A stretch of 64,000 bases of DNA from Erysipelotrichaceae bacterium. GTDB lineage: Bacteria > Bacillota_I > Bacilli_A > RFN20 > CAG-826. The stretch is from the NCBI GenBank assembly GCA_020633795.1, contig JACKCX010000005.1, positions 52,626-116,625 of the forward strand. Direction: 5' to 3'. Each line of letters begins with the position of its first letter. The first letter of the stretch is position 1. Shown here one piece after another: positions 37,204-50,283 of the stretch. Made by a program: the position numbers and the translations under genes. Below the pieces are notes generated by a model, which was not told the DNA's origin, searched no databases, and saw only the letters and a list, made by a program, of their open reading frames with translations.

Positions 37204-38664
37204 TTATTCATCCTCCTGAGCCACTAAGTTTTTTAAATTGATAAAATTTTCTAGGGCTTTAGCGATGGAAAACATTTCAACTTCCTCAAATTTGCGACAC
37301 ATAATATTGGCACCATAAGGAAGATGATTTTCAAAACCGAGAGGTATGACAATCGACGGAAGACCAGCAAAATTACCTAGCGCTAAGTGATTGTCAGAAA
37401 TCAGATATTCATTAGAAAGTTTGTCGCTTACCCTTCCATCAAATAATGGAGCGGTAGTTGGAGAGGCAGGCAAATAAATAGCATCATATTTTTTTAATAT
37501 CTCATTTACAGCATCAACGATGACACGACGGCATTTCTGCGCTCTTAAAAATACTTCATCTTGATTTTCTTTAAAGAGAGAATAACTTCCAATGACAAAA
37601 CGTCTTTTTATCATCTCACAAAACCCTTTTGTTCGAGCTTTAGTCATGACTTCTTCGTAATCTTTTCCTTCTGAACGAGGCCCGAATTTTATTCCATCCA
37701 AATTAGCGTTATTGCTTGTTGCTTCCGAACAAGAAATAACAATATATGTAGGATATATTGCTTTGCAGAGATTGACATCCATTGAAACAAATTCAACGGT
37801 GACGCCACAAGACTTTAAGTCTTCAATAGAATGATTAAAGGCAGAAATAATATTCTTATTAGTAATAGAGTCGTATATCTCTTTGATAATCGCAATTTTT
37901 TTACCTTTGATATTATCGTTAATAGCTTTTAAATAAGAAGGAATATTTTCAGTTGAAGAAGAACTATCTTTTTCATCTCGTCCCGCTAAAGCTTGAAGAA
38001 CAATGGCGGAATCTTGGACATTGCGCGTAAAGAAAGCTACATGATCAAGGGAAGGAGCGAAAGGAAATAGGCCAAAGCGCGAGATGCGTCCCCATGTTGG
38101 TTTTGTTCCAACCAGACCGGCATAACTAGCTGGTTTTCTCACGCTATCGCCAGTGTCAGATCCAATAGAGAAAGGAACAATTCCAGAAGCGACTGAAGCA
38201 GCTGATCCGCAAGAGGAACCACCAATCATGTGTTGATGTTGGGAATCCCAAGGATTATAAGTTCTTCCTTTTCGACCTGTTGTTCCTGTTCCACCCATCG
38301 CTAATTCATCGAGAGTAGCTTTACCGATAAGGATAGCGCCTTCATCAATTAAGCGAAGATAAACTTCGCTAGAATAAAGTGGAACATATCCATTAAGGAT
38401 ATTTGAAGAGGCAGAAGTCGGAATATTTTTTGTTGAGAAATTATCTTTCAAAACAAAAGGAATGCCCCATAATAGATGATCTTTCTTTTTCTCATCTAAT
38501 TGATCAACGGCATCAAGAGCTTCTTTTTCACAAATATATTCAAAAGCATTGTTTTGATCTTGTTTAGCTTTTTCAATCGCCGCTTTGACCAATTCAAGAG
38601 GAGTAACTTTTCCATCAATAATCGCTTGATGGATGGATAAAATATCCTGAATTAAATAGTCCAT
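37204..38664 (-). CDS. gatA: Aspartyl/glutamyl-tRNA amidotransferase subunit A
   Basis: Amidase subunit that frees ammonia from glutamine. The 486-residue protein has the Ser-cis-Ser-Lys triad region: Lys in VLKDNFSTK, and GGSSCGSAASVASG followed by SDTGDSVRKPAS. Compared with the amidase signature, a Cys replaces the usual G or S after GGSS, and a Phe (KFG) stands where many GatA have Tyr (RYG) near the glutamine-binding site; both are from memory. The rest of the fold and length are normal. It follows gatC by a one-base overlap and precedes gatB. Confidence 0.94.
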   Translation of the reverse strand: MDYLIQDILSIHQAIIDGKVTPLELVKAAIEKAKQDQNNAFEYICEKEALDAVDQLDEKKKDHLLWGIPFVLKDNFSTKNIPTSASSNILNGYVPLYSSEVYLRLIDEGAILIGKATLDELAMGGTGTTGRKGRTYNPWDSQHQHMIGGSSCGSAASVASGIVPFSIGSDTGDSVRKPASYAGLVGTKPTWGRISRFGLFPFAPSLDHVAFFTRNVQDSAIVLQALAGRDEKDSSSSTENIPSYLKAINDNIKGKKIAIIKEIYDSITNKNIISAFNHSIEDLKSCGVTVEFVSMDVNLCKAIYPTYIVISCSEATSNNANLDGIKFGPRSEGKDYEEVMTKARTKGFCEMIKRRFVIGSYSLFKENQDEVFLRAQKCRRVIVDAVNEILKKYDAIYLPASPTTAPLFDGRVSDKLSNEYLISDNHLALGNFAGLPSIVIPLGFENHLPYGANIMCRKFEEVEMFSIAKALENFINLKNLVAQEDE

Positions 38665-38960
38665 TATCCCACCACCTTTGGCAGACGAATTTGTCCATCG
38701 ACAACATCGCTGGCATTTTGTAAAGCCTCTTCTTGAGAGAGAGGCGAAACAGCTTCATCAACGCGAAGGTAATCGGTCGAAACATCAAAAGGAAAAGTCA
38801 TTGGTTCAACATCGTCTAAACCAGGAATGGTGGAAATTAATTCCATCTGACGGATAACGACAGAAAACTCTTCCAAAAGAGTGATGTATTCAGATTCAGC
38901 CATATCAAACATTAAGTTGTTGGCTGATTGTTTCAATAGTTGCATATCAACTTTTTTCAT
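38664..38960 (-). CDS. gatC: Aspartyl/glutamyl-tRNA amidotransferase subunit C
   Basis: Small GatC subunit that joins GatA and GatB. The 98-residue protein has the typical pattern of an N-terminal helix with LIDxI-like hydrophobic residues and the central LDDVEPMTFPFD, ending with a basic/LPKVVG tail. It opens the gatCAB-galE-hydrolase operon; a -10 TAAAAT lies about 28 bases upstream, in the 120-base gap after ligA. Confidence 0.93.
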   Translation of the reverse strand: MKKVDMQLLKQSANNLMFDMAESEYITLLEEFSVVIRQMELISTIPGLDDVEPMTFPFDVSTDYLRVDEAVSPLSQEEALQNASDVVDGQIRLPKVVG

Positions 38961-39079
38961 AATCTAATAATCCTGTTCTATTAGAGGTATTTTACCATAT
39001 CAAAATCATTTTTATTAATAAAAATATGATTATTGAAAAATCAAATGATTTAAAAATGAATAGTTTTGATAAAAGTGGG

Positions 39080-43276
<4,197 letters not shown>

Positions 43277-43278
<2 letters not shown>

Positions 43279-43297
43279 ATATTGCTATGCAATATAT
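43277..43297 (-). promoter_or_regulatory. Perfect hairpin at the pcrA start codon
   Basis: ATATATTGC (43277-43285), TAT, GCAATATAT (43289-43297) is a perfect 9-bp inverted repeat. It covers two bases of the start codon and lies just downstream of a -10-like TATGAT. It could be an operator or a structure that hides the start. Confidence 0.55.
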
Positions 43298-43344
43298 TAT
43301 CATATTATTCACTTTTTTTCAATTCATTTATTGTTCAACAATTA

Positions 43345-43767
43345 TTAAAAATTATCCCAGTAAATTAAATAATCAGCTATTTTTTGCGCCCCAAGGATAT
43401 TTTTTGTCACTATATTCGCTTTAATTTGCAGGAGCGTTGGTGTTCCCCCAAACCATAATTGTTCAATTGTTGATGCACCGATGGTTTGATCAATTTCATC
43501 GCCGATGGGAATTGCATCATTATAGACAAGAAGATAACAAGGGGTCGTGGCGTTTTTAATTGTCTTCAGCATTTTTTCTTTGATTTGCTGGCAATAATAG
43601 CAATGTTCACTATAAAAATAGATATAGTATTTCATTTCTTTTTGTTTGAACACATCTTCCCAATAAATAAAGGATGAAGAAAAATCATCATAGTCCAAAG
43701 GTGAAGCTGACTTGGCACAGGAAAAAGTAAAGAGAGCACACATAAGAAGAGTCACTATTTTCTTCAT
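43345..43767 (-). CDS. Thioredoxin-like lipoprotein, probable
   Basis: The 140-residue protein has a signal peptide with Cys17 (FTFSC; not a perfect lipobox) and a thioredoxin-type CxxC motif CYYC (Cys56, Cys59) after the strand YYIYFYSEH, followed by the cis-Pro-type motif GGTPTLL. It is probably an extracytoplasmic thiol-disulfide protein or thioredoxin-fold protein at the membrane. It stands alone on the minus strand, after pcrA in sequence but opposite in layout to the plus-strand operon at 43834. A TATATAAT lies directly before the ATG. Partner unknown. Confidence 0.75.
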   Translation of the reverse strand: MKKIVTLLMCALFTFSCAKSASPLDYDDFSSSFIYWEDVFKQKEMKYYIYFYSEHCYYCQQIKEKMLKTIKNATTPCYLLVYNDAIPIGDEIDQTIGASTIEQLWFGGTPTLLQIKANIVTKNILGAQKIADYLIYWDNF

Positions 43768-43798
43768 AATTATATAGAGCTTTTTTTAATAGTTATTT

Positions 43799-43826
43799 TT
43801 GAAAAAATATTGGCGAATGGTAAAAT
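43799..43826 (+). promoter_or_regulatory. Leaderless promoter of a membrane-protein operon
   Basis: -35 TTGAAA (43799-43804), 16 bases, -10 TAAAAT (43821-43826), 7 bases to the ATG at 43834. A TTG at 43810 in the same frame lies inside the promoter. Confidence 0.7.
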
Positions 43827-43833
43827 AATAAAA

Positions 43834-44769
43834 ATGGCAATATTTAAAAAGAAAGAAACATTGACGGGAAATATCACTTATATGGCTCTGATGGCGGCGA
43901 TCAATGTGGTTTTCGTTTTGCTAGCAACATGGTTACCTTATTTACTTTTTCTTCTGGTCTTTATTCTTCCTTTGACTAGCACTATCGTCACTTTTTTCTG
44001 TAAGAAAAAGTATTTTATCATCTATGCTATTGTCACAATTGGATTATGTTTATTAACAACCGTTTGGGATATTGGAAATACGCTGTTTTATGTCATTCCC
44101 TCGATTCTTTCGGGTTTTATTTTTGGATTGCTGTTAGAAAAAAAGATTAGTCCGATTTTGATTATTCTCTCCGCTGTTGTTATTCAGATTGTTTTTTCTT
44201 ATCTCGCACTGCCCCTTATCACTGTTCTTTATGGTCGTGATATCGTCAGTGATTTTGCGAGCTTTTTTGGCCTTGATAATTATATTCACCTTAATTATGT
44301 TAAACATATGTTTATTTGTTCTTTGGCTCTTGTTCAACAGGTTCTTTCTTTTATCGTTATCAATGAGGAGTTACCCAAACTAAATATTGATGCAACTCAT
44401 TTGAGAAAAGGTCAAATCATCGTTTTATTTCTCATTCCTTCCTTTATCGTCGCCAGTGTTATCTTGGCATTTTGCTATCCTGAATTGTCTTATTCGATTA
44501 TGTTCATGGTTCTTCTTCTATCAATTTATGAATTGGGTGTTTTAATTGTGAATAAAAACAAGATCATTATCTCGTTATTGATTGTTGGAGCCTTTTTATC
44601 CGTTTTTTTATTCGCTGGATTTTATTCTCTTATTGATCAAAATACTTCTGAACCAATTGGTTTATTACTCTTGCAGATTTATCCTCTCTTAATCGCAATT
44701 ATTGGTTTCATCAATAATTATTTGTTTAGGAACATAAAGCAAGATACAATTGGAGATAGGCAAGATTAA
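43834..44769 (+). CDS. Polytopic membrane protein, unrecognised
   Basis: The start chosen is the ATG at 43834, from the promoter position; an in-frame TTG at 43810 is less likely. The 311-residue protein has about eight hydrophobic segments, with an N-terminal helix ITYMALMAAINVVFVLLATWL that looks like the start of an ECF S component or the DUF2232/YybS-like group. It carries no motif that fixes a substrate. It overlaps the next gene by one base or so and is the first of three co-directional membrane genes. Confidence 0.65.
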   Translation: MAIFKKKETLTGNITYMALMAAINVVFVLLATWLPYLLFLLVFILPLTSTIVTFFCKKKYFIIYAIVTIGLCLLTTVWDIGNTLFYVIPSILSGFIFGLLLEKKISPILIILSAVVIQIVFSYLALPLITVLYGRDIVSDFASFFGLDNYIHLNYVKHMFICSLALVQQVLSFIVINEELPKLNIDATHLRKGQIIVLFLIPSFIVASVILAFCYPELSYSIMFMVLLLSIYELGVLIVNKNKIIISLLIVGAFLSVFLFAGFYSLIDQNTSEPIGLLLLQIYPLLIAIIGFINNYLFRNIKQDTIGDRQD

Positions 44770-45404
44770 TGGAAGGTTTATTTAAGAGTTTTGGAAAGGG
44801 ATTGCTATACATTTTTGTATTGCCATTCTTTCTTTTGGTCATGGCGGGATATGCCCTTGTCGGACTGATTGCTTTTATCTTTTTATTCTTTAAATCAATC
44901 ATTCTATTTTTCTGTGGTCGTTCTCTTGATATTGAATTACCGGAAGATAAAAAAGCCAAAGAGATTATTAGAAACGCTCTTCCAGCTAGTTCAAATCCTG
45001 TTTTTAATCAAGGCAATGTACAACAACCATTCCCTAACAATATTCCTTCCAGTTCAAATCCCCCTTCTGCATCAGCTCCAGTAAATGTCGATCCTCATTC
45101 CGTGGAAGAAGCATGTTTTGGTCAAAATAAGCCCATCGTTTCGGAGAACAAAAAGGAAATACCACCAGAAATTAATAATCATCAAGTTTCTCTTCAAAAT
45201 GAAGAACTCCCTCCTATTGAAGAAAAGCAAACTGATCCAGTTATTGTTAAAAATAACGAACCTATTATTTCTCCTAGAGACAACGTCTCTCAGGAAAAAT
45301 ATTCGCCCAAAAGAACTTCGCTTGTTAACGAACCATTAGAGGAAAATGAAAAGAAAACTGACGACTCACATAATGGAATTGACATTGATTTTAAGGATTT
45401 TTAA
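44769..45404 (+). CDS. Membrane-anchored protein with disordered Pro/Glu-rich tail
   Basis: The 211-residue protein has two hydrophobic segments near the N-terminus (about residues 10-60) followed by a long, low-complexity, Pro-, Asn-, Ser- and Glu-rich tail (about residues 75-211) that is likely disordered and cytoplasmic. It has no recognised domain. GGAGAT lies upstream within the first gene. It is the second gene of the operon; role unknown, perhaps a scaffold for the first and third proteins (inference). Confidence 0.65.
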   Translation: MEGLFKSFGKGLLYIFVLPFFLLVMAGYALVGLIAFIFLFFKSIILFFCGRSLDIELPEDKKAKEIIRNALPASSNPVFNQGNVQQPFPNNIPSSSNPPSASAPVNVDPHSVEEACFGQNKPIVSENKKEIPPEINNHQVSLQNEELPPIEEKQTDPVIVKNNEPIISPRDNVSQEKYSPKRTSLVNEPLEENEKKTDDSHNGIDIDFKDF

Positions 45405-45410
45405 TCGTAT

Positions 45411-46109
45411 ATGCTCATTGAACTCATTAAATTAACCGAATCAGATAAGCGGCTCATTGTGGCTTTGCTTTTAATTTTGATTTTATTTTTTGTCATTGTT
45501 GGATTAATCGGGTATCTTATTGTTCGCGTGATGAAATGGCAAGGCAAACGTCTTGATACTGGCGTTTCCGATGTCGTTTATTCACGAGTGATAACTGACA
45601 AGAAAACTTTTAGCAAATATGCCCATAAAAAGAATTGGATTATATTTTATAAAGCGGCTCGTATCCCTGTTGTCATCATGTTAATTTCTTCTTTAATTTT
45701 ATTGATTAGAGACATTGTCTATCATGATTTTACCTATAATCCTTTTGATACGACTAAAGGTTTTGCGACGATTTTGTTCTGTTGGGATTTCAGTGATGTC
45801 ATCCATCTTTCATTTTTAACAGAGTTTTCGTTTATTATCAAAGCCCCAATTTTAATCAATGAGCCCCACTTTGTCTTAGAAGCATGGGGCGGTTATCTTT
45901 TTGTTCCCGGTATTACCATTGGAGGGCTATGGTATTTATGGTGTGTCCAATCACTTATATCGCGCACCTTGAGAATTAAGAAATTGAGCGAATCAATATT
46001 TGATAAAAATCTTGATAATTTCAATCAAAATGAGCAATTAATGAATTCATTAAATGTCGGCCAGAAGCCCATTGCTCCTGACGAGAAAAAAGTTGAAGAA
46101 CCAAAATAA
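45411..46109 (+). CDS. Multi-pass membrane protein, unrecognised
   Basis: The 232-residue protein has an N-terminal membrane helix (about residues 17-40), a basic loop, a second helix pair (about residues 80-102), a region with Phe-rich, interfacial sequence and a last helix near residue 170-190, then a polar tail. I do not recognise a family. It is the third gene of the operon, 6 bases after the second gene, and ends at a bidirectional terminator. Confidence 0.65.
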   Translation: MLIELIKLTESDKRLIVALLLILILFFVIVGLIGYLIVRVMKWQGKRLDTGVSDVVYSRVITDKKTFSKYAHKKNWIIFYKAARIPVVIMLISSLILLIRDIVYHDFTYNPFDTTKGFATILFCWDFSDVIHLSFLTEFSFIIKAPILINEPHFVLEAWGGYLFVPGITIGGLWYLWCVQSLISRTLRIKKLSESIFDKNLDNFNQNEQLMNSLNVGQKPIAPDEKKVEEPK

Positions 46110-46146
46110 AAAGAGTTCTAATCGTTAAATCGATATTGAACTCTTT
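46110..46146. terminator. Bidirectional terminator
   Basis: AAAGAGTTC (46110-46118) pairs with GAACTCTTT (46138-46146); T-rich tail on the plus side and A/T-rich tail on the minus side. It lies between the converging plus-strand operon and the minus-strand 50-aa gene. Confidence 0.8.
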
Positions 46147-46150
46147 GTTT

Positions 46151-46303
46151 TTATGACCAGGTGAGAGAAACGATTTGATATATTAAATAGACAATTAATA
46201 AGACATCAGCAATAATCAAAACCCAAAGGAATCGTCTTTTCATACGAATACGACGATTGATTTCTTCTTGTGTAAGTGGTAAATCCTTATTTTTGCGTCC
46301 CAT
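46151..46303 (-). CDS. 50-residue membrane protein after asnS
   Basis: A short open frame that starts directly after the asnS stop (TAG at 46312-46314, ATG at 46303). It encodes a basic N-terminal part (about residues 1-25, with EEINRRIRMKRR) and one hydrophobic helix (about residues 26-45, LWVLIIADVLLIVYLIYQI). It has a weak ribosome-binding site (TTAGGTT, overlapping the asnS stop). The charge pattern suggests the N-terminus inside. Unknown function; probably cotranscribed with asnS. Confidence 0.65.
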   Translation of the reverse strand: MGRKNKDLPLTQEEINRRIRMKRRFLWVLIIADVLLIVYLIYQIVSLTWS

Positions 46304-46311
46304 GATTAAAC

Positions 46312-47703
46312 CTAATATTTAATAGTATTTGAAGTTCGTGGATAAGGTTGAACATCACGAATATTTTGCATTCCAGTGACATACATTAATAAGCGATCAA
46401 AGCCAAGACCAAATCCAGAATGACGGCATCCACCATAACGGCGAGTATCTAAATACCATTCCAATCCCTTGGTAAGGCCTAACTCATCCATTTTGGCTTT
46501 TAAAATATCGTAGCGTTCTTCACGTTGCGAACCGCCGACCAATTCTCCGACAGCAGGAACAAGCAAATCACAAGCCGCCACTGTTTTTCCGTCATCATTT
46601 TGACGCATATAGAAAGCTTTAATTTCTTTTGGATAGTCAATGAGAAAAAGAGGTCCTTTGACGATTTGTTCAGTCAAATATCGCTCGTGCTCAGATTGAA
46701 GATCCATGCCCCATTCAATATTTGTGTTTTCAAATTTAAAACCATCTTTAACGGCCTTTTGAAGAATTTCAATGCCTTCGGAATAAGTCATAACTTTGAA
46801 ATCAGAATTGACAACATGATGTAATCTCTCAAAGAGAGTTGTGTCAATCATGCTATTGAAAAATTCCATTTCGGAAGGACAAGAAGTTAAAACGTAATTG
46901 ATGCAGTATTTAACACAATCTTCAATTAAATCCATATCGTCTTGCAAATCGGCAAAAGCAATCTCGGGTTCGACCATCCAGAATTCACTCGCATGGCGAG
47001 TTGTATTGCTATGTTCAGCTCGAAAGGCTGGACCGAAAGTATAGACATCATGAAAGGCTAACGCAAATGGTTCAACATGGAGTTGACCAGTAACGGTGAG
47101 ATTAACTTTTTGACCATAAAATGAGTTTGGATCTTTTGTGTCATGAGTAACAACATCAAAAACATTGCCCGCTCCTTCACCATCGTTAGTGGTTATTTCG
47201 GGAGTGTGAACATAAATAAAGCCTCGTTCTTGAAAGAATTCGTGAATAGCCATAGAAAGAACACTTCTCACGCGAAAAACAGCTTGGAATGTATTGGCTC
47301 GTGGACGAATATGAGCAATATCGCGAAGAAATTCAAATGAATGACGCTTTTTTTGGAGAGGATAATCATCTTCGACATCACCCTCTAATTCACATTTATC
47401 AATGACAACTTCAAATGGTTGTTTATTATCAGGAGTTAAATGAACGTGACCCGCAATATTAACGGCCGCTCCTGTTTTAAGAGAACGAATCGTCTCATAA
47501 TCAGAGCATTCTTTGTTATAAACAAGCTGAACATTTTTAAAATATGTTCCATCATTAAATTCAATGAAGCCAATAGATCCATTATCGCGGTTGGTTTTCA
47601 CCCAACCTTCCAAGATTACTTCATTGAGTTGAGCTTTTTCTTCTTCGTCACCACTGACAATGATGTCATATAGTTCGAAATCAGTTATTGAATAGGATTT
47701 CAT
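46312..47703 (-). CDS. asnS: Asparaginyl-tRNA synthetase
   Basis: Class II synthetase that charges tRNA(Asn). The start is the ATG at 47703, 8 bases after GGAGG; the frame is open upstream but out of the promoter region. The 463-residue protein has the N-terminal OB-fold anticodon domain (GSIGFIEFNDG) and class II motifs (FRAEHSNTTRHASEFWMVEPEIAF; GGCRHSGFGLGFDRLLMYV). A promoter with TATAAT (47725-47730) lies in the gap after tsaD. Its presence means the direct route to Asn-tRNA exists. Confidence 0.97.
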   Translation of the reverse strand: MKSYSITDFELYDIIVSGDEEEKAQLNEVILEGWVKTNRDNGSIGFIEFNDGTYFKNVQLVYNKECSDYETIRSLKTGAAVNIAGHVHLTPDNKQPFEVVIDKCELEGDVEDDYPLQKKRHSFEFLRDIAHIRPRANTFQAVFRVRSVLSMAIHEFFQERGFIYVHTPEITTNDGEGAGNVFDVVTHDTKDPNSFYGQKVNLTVTGQLHVEPFALAFHDVYTFGPAFRAEHSNTTRHASEFWMVEPEIAFADLQDDMDLIEDCVKYCINYVLTSCPSEMEFFNSMIDTTLFERLHHVVNSDFKVMTYSEGIEILQKAVKDGFKFENTNIEWGMDLQSEHERYLTEQIVKGPLFLIDYPKEIKAFYMRQNDDGKTVAACDLLVPAVGELVGGSQREERYDILKAKMDELGLTKGLEWYLDTRRYGGCRHSGFGLGFDRLLMYVTGMQNIRDVQPYPRTSNTIKY

Positions 47704-47753
47704 AGACGATTCCTCCGTAAAAATATTATACAAGAATAAATGATTTAATCATT

Positions 47754-48773
47754 TTAATTCGTAAATTTATCAAAATTTTCGATTTTCCAATTTGGATCAA
47801 CACCTAAATCTAAAGAGGCAAATATCTTCAAAGCGTAAAGTCGTTCTGCAACCTTCGCAATCATCGCTGCGTTATCCGTGCAGCACCACATGGGAGGGAT
47901 GTTAATTTTCACTCCGAGGTTAGTCATTTCTCTTTGCATCTCGCTTCTTAAATAGGAGTTGGCGGATACTCCTCCACCTAATAGAACTTCCTTTACTTCA
48001 TATTCTTTCACAGCTTTTATTGTTCGATCAACCACAAGACCAATGGCGACATCTTGAAAAGATTTGCACATATTTGGGACATTGATTGCCTCCCCTTTTT
48101 GTTCGAGATGATGAACTAAATTAATCACATTAGTTTTTAAACCAGAAAAGGATAGATCATAGGTTTTTTCACCTTTCAAAGGTGTCGGTAACTGATAAGT
48201 ATGTTGCCCTTCTTTGGCCAATTTATCAATCGGAATACCACCAGGATAGGGAAGACCCAAAACACGGGCCACTTTGTCGTAGCATTCGCCCACGGCATCA
48301 TCTCTTGTCTCCCCGATTATTTCAAAAGATAGATGGCTTTTCATGAGAACTAATTCGGTATTTCCTCCCGAAACAACAACGGCGAGAAGCGGAAAAGTAA
48401 ATGGCTCGATATATTCGTTAGCGTAGATATGACCCACTAAATGATGAACGGGAATAAGTGGTTTGTGATAGAGCATCGCTAATGTTTTAGCGGCTTGTAA
48501 ACCGACATGGAGAGCCCCGATTAAACCCGGACCACGAGTCACAGCAAAAGCATCAACTTCTTCTAAAGTGATCTTGGCTTGTTCTACAGCTTCTTGAAGC
48601 ACAACCCCAATATTCTCTGTATGTAATCGCGAAGCGATCTCGGGCATAACACCACCATATTTACGGTGAACTTCAATTTGAGTAGAAACGACATTAGAAA
48701 GCAAAACACCATCTCGAATAATGGCAATTGCTGTCTCATCACAACTAGATTCAATCGCTAAAATTGTCGCCAT
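47754..48773 (-). CDS. tsaD: tRNA N6-adenosine threonylcarbamoyltransferase TsaD
   Basis: TsaD transfers threonylcarbamoyl to A37 of ANN-reading tRNAs, with TsaB and TsaE. The start is the ATG at 48773, 9 bases after GGAGG; this overlaps the rimI stop by 23 bases. The 339-residue protein has the ASKHA fold: AIESSCDETAIAI (residues 5-17), the metal-binding HHLVGH motif, and VVSGGNTELV. With the adjacent tsaE-tsaB-rimI it forms the conserved t6A/acetylation cluster. Confidence 0.97.
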   Translation of the reverse strand: MATILAIESSCDETAIAIIRDGVLLSNVVSTQIEVHRKYGGVMPEIASRLHTENIGVVLQEAVEQAKITLEEVDAFAVTRGPGLIGALHVGLQAAKTLAMLYHKPLIPVHHLVGHIYANEYIEPFTFPLLAVVVSGGNTELVLMKSHLSFEIIGETRDDAVGECYDKVARVLGLPYPGGIPIDKLAKEGQHTYQLPTPLKGEKTYDLSFSGLKTNVINLVHHLEQKGEAINVPNMCKSFQDVAIGLVVDRTIKAVKEYEVKEVLLGGGVSANSYLRSEMQREMTNLGVKINIPPMWCCTDNAAMIAKVAERLYALKIFASLDLGVDPNWKIENFDKFTN

Positions 48774-49245
48774 CTTTTCCGACCTCCAATAACATGTAAT
48801 ATGCATCCTCACCATTGCTATAATAATGAGGTTTAACTACGATTTTTTTAAAGCCATGTTTTTCATAAAATTGAATGGCTTTAGTGTTGGAAACTCGCAC
48901 CTCTAAAGTCAGAGTGAGAATTTTCTTTTTCGCACAATCATTAATAATTTCATCCATCATGGCCGAGCCAAGATCTTTCCTTTGCATTTCAGGATGAACG
49001 GCAATTTTACAAATTGTCGCCGAATCAAATGTCTCCCAATAATCGCAAAATCCCAACACTGATTTCAATTTTTGCGATTCAATTTCTAGTTCAATGACCC
49101 AAAGATTACTAACGGGATTTTCTTCTAACTCATAGAGAAAATCTTTTTCTTGCCAAGGAGAGATAAAAGTTAAATTTTCAATTTCAAGGATGGCTGGTAA
49201 ATCCTTTCTATTCGCTGGACGAACAGTGACATTTAAATATTCCAT
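48751..49245 (-). CDS. rimI: Ribosomal-protein-alanine acetyltransferase RimI-like
   Basis: GNAT acetyltransferase that modifies the N-terminus of ribosomal S18 in other bacteria. The start is the ATG at 49245, two bases after the tsaB stop, with GAGAG upstream; an ATG 75 bases earlier lies inside tsaB and is not needed. The 164-residue protein has the GNAT motif around VHPEMQRKDLGSAMMDE (acetyl-CoA binding) and a conserved C-terminal YEKHGFKK. Its position between tsaB and tsaD is conserved in many bacteria. Confidence 0.93.
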   Translation of the reverse strand: MEYLNVTVRPANRKDLPAILEIENLTFISPWQEKDFLYELEENPVSNLWVIELEIESQKLKSVLGFCDYWETFDSATICKIAVHPEMQRKDLGSAMMDEIINDCAKKKILTLTLEVRVSNTKAIQFYEKHGFKKIVVKPHYYSNGEDAYYMLLEVGKDGDNFSD

Positions 49246-49247
49246 CG

Positions 49248-49835
49248 TTAATCTCTCAGATATACTGGCACTACGCCCAAAGGATTGGTGGCTTTTACTA
49301 AAGAGGGTTTTAAACCCCACATTTCTTTAGCGATATCGGCTTTGTGTCCCTCAATCTTTAAATAATCAGTTTCGCCACATATTGAATAATTGGCATGATT
49401 TAAAATGTATTCCTTCACATCCTGATTCTTCATAATTTGATCTTTTAAAAGACAAGTATCATTTTTATAAACACCAATATATGAACGATCACTCCTGGCA
49501 TTGATTAAACAAATTGATGGTTTATCACCATTCTTCAAAATTTGAAGAGAACTGACAGGATATAAATCAATCTTTAAAGCTGTCGCGATGGTCTTAGCGA
49601 TGGTCAAGGCGATGCGAACACCTGTATACGAACCAGGACCGATGGCGACAACGACAGAAGCGATGTCATCCTTGCTAATCTGGTACTTATTCATCAGTTT
49701 ATCTAATTCGGGAATCATGTGTTCCGACTGCGTTTGCCACGCTTCATATGAAATAGAATCAACGAGATTCTCTTCATCAGCTAGTCCAACTGTTAAAGAA
49801 GTGTTCGATGAATCTAAAAGAATCGTATATTTCAT
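49248..49835 (-). CDS. tsaB: tRNA threonylcarbamoyladenosine biosynthesis protein TsaB
   Basis: TsaB is the non-catalytic partner that activates TsaD. The 195-residue protein has the ASKHA-type N-terminus (LLDSSNTSLTVGL) and the typical GPGSYTGVRIALTIAK motif (about residues 70-85). It overlaps tsaE by 4 bases (ATGA). Its length is a little shorter than the E. coli protein but is complete. Confidence 0.95.
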   Translation of the reverse strand: MKYTILLDSSNTSLTVGLADEENLVDSISYEAWQTQSEHMIPELDKLMNKYQISKDDIASVVVAIGPGSYTGVRIALTIAKTIATALKIDLYPVSSLQILKNGDKPSICLINARSDRSYIGVYKNDTCLLKDQIMKNQDVKEYILNHANYSICGETDYLKIEGHKADIAKEMWGLKPSLVKATNPLGVVPVYLRD

Positions 49836-50278
49836 ATTTTTAAATCTCCTAGCAAAGATTCTAAACCTTTAAATGAAAAACTTCTTGTGTCATTTCCTTG
49901 ATTTAAGATTTCAATTTCTAGAGCATTTTCTGGAATTAAATTCTTGATATATTGAGGCCATTCGATAACTGTGAGTCCTGTTTCATATCCGATGTATTCT
50001 TCTAGACCGATATCGGTTGAGATATTTTCTAGGCGATAAGCATCAATATGAATCAAGGGTTTCTTACCTTTGAAATAGATTTTCATAATATTGAAAGTGG
50101 GAGATTGAACAATATCTTCTATCATCAATCCTTGAGCAATACCACGAACAAGAGTGGTCTTGCCCGCCCCTAAATCACCTGTCAAAGCGATAGTGGTTCC
50201 ATTTGGCAATGTTGAAGCGAGCCGTTCACCCAATTGCATGGTCTGCTCGGCGCTATAAGTATAAAAATGTTTTATCAT
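49832..50278 (-). CDS. tsaE: tRNA threonylcarbamoyladenosine biosynthesis ATPase TsaE
   Basis: TsaE is the P-loop ATPase that resets the TsaBD complex. The 148-residue protein has Walker A GDLGAGKT (residues 34-41) and the acidic Walker B-like IHIDAYRL (about residue 89). It begins the tsaE-tsaB-rimI-tsaD operon; it starts 5 bases after the ntdP stop. Confidence 0.96.
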   Translation of the reverse strand: MIKHFYTYSAEQTMQLGERLASTLPNGTTIALTGDLGAGKTTLVRGIAQGLMIEDIVQSPTFNIMKIYFKGKKPLIHIDAYRLENISTDIGLEEYIGYETGLTVIEWPQYIKNLIPENALEIEILNQGNDTRSFSFKGLESLLGDLKI

Positions 50279-50283
50279 ATAAA

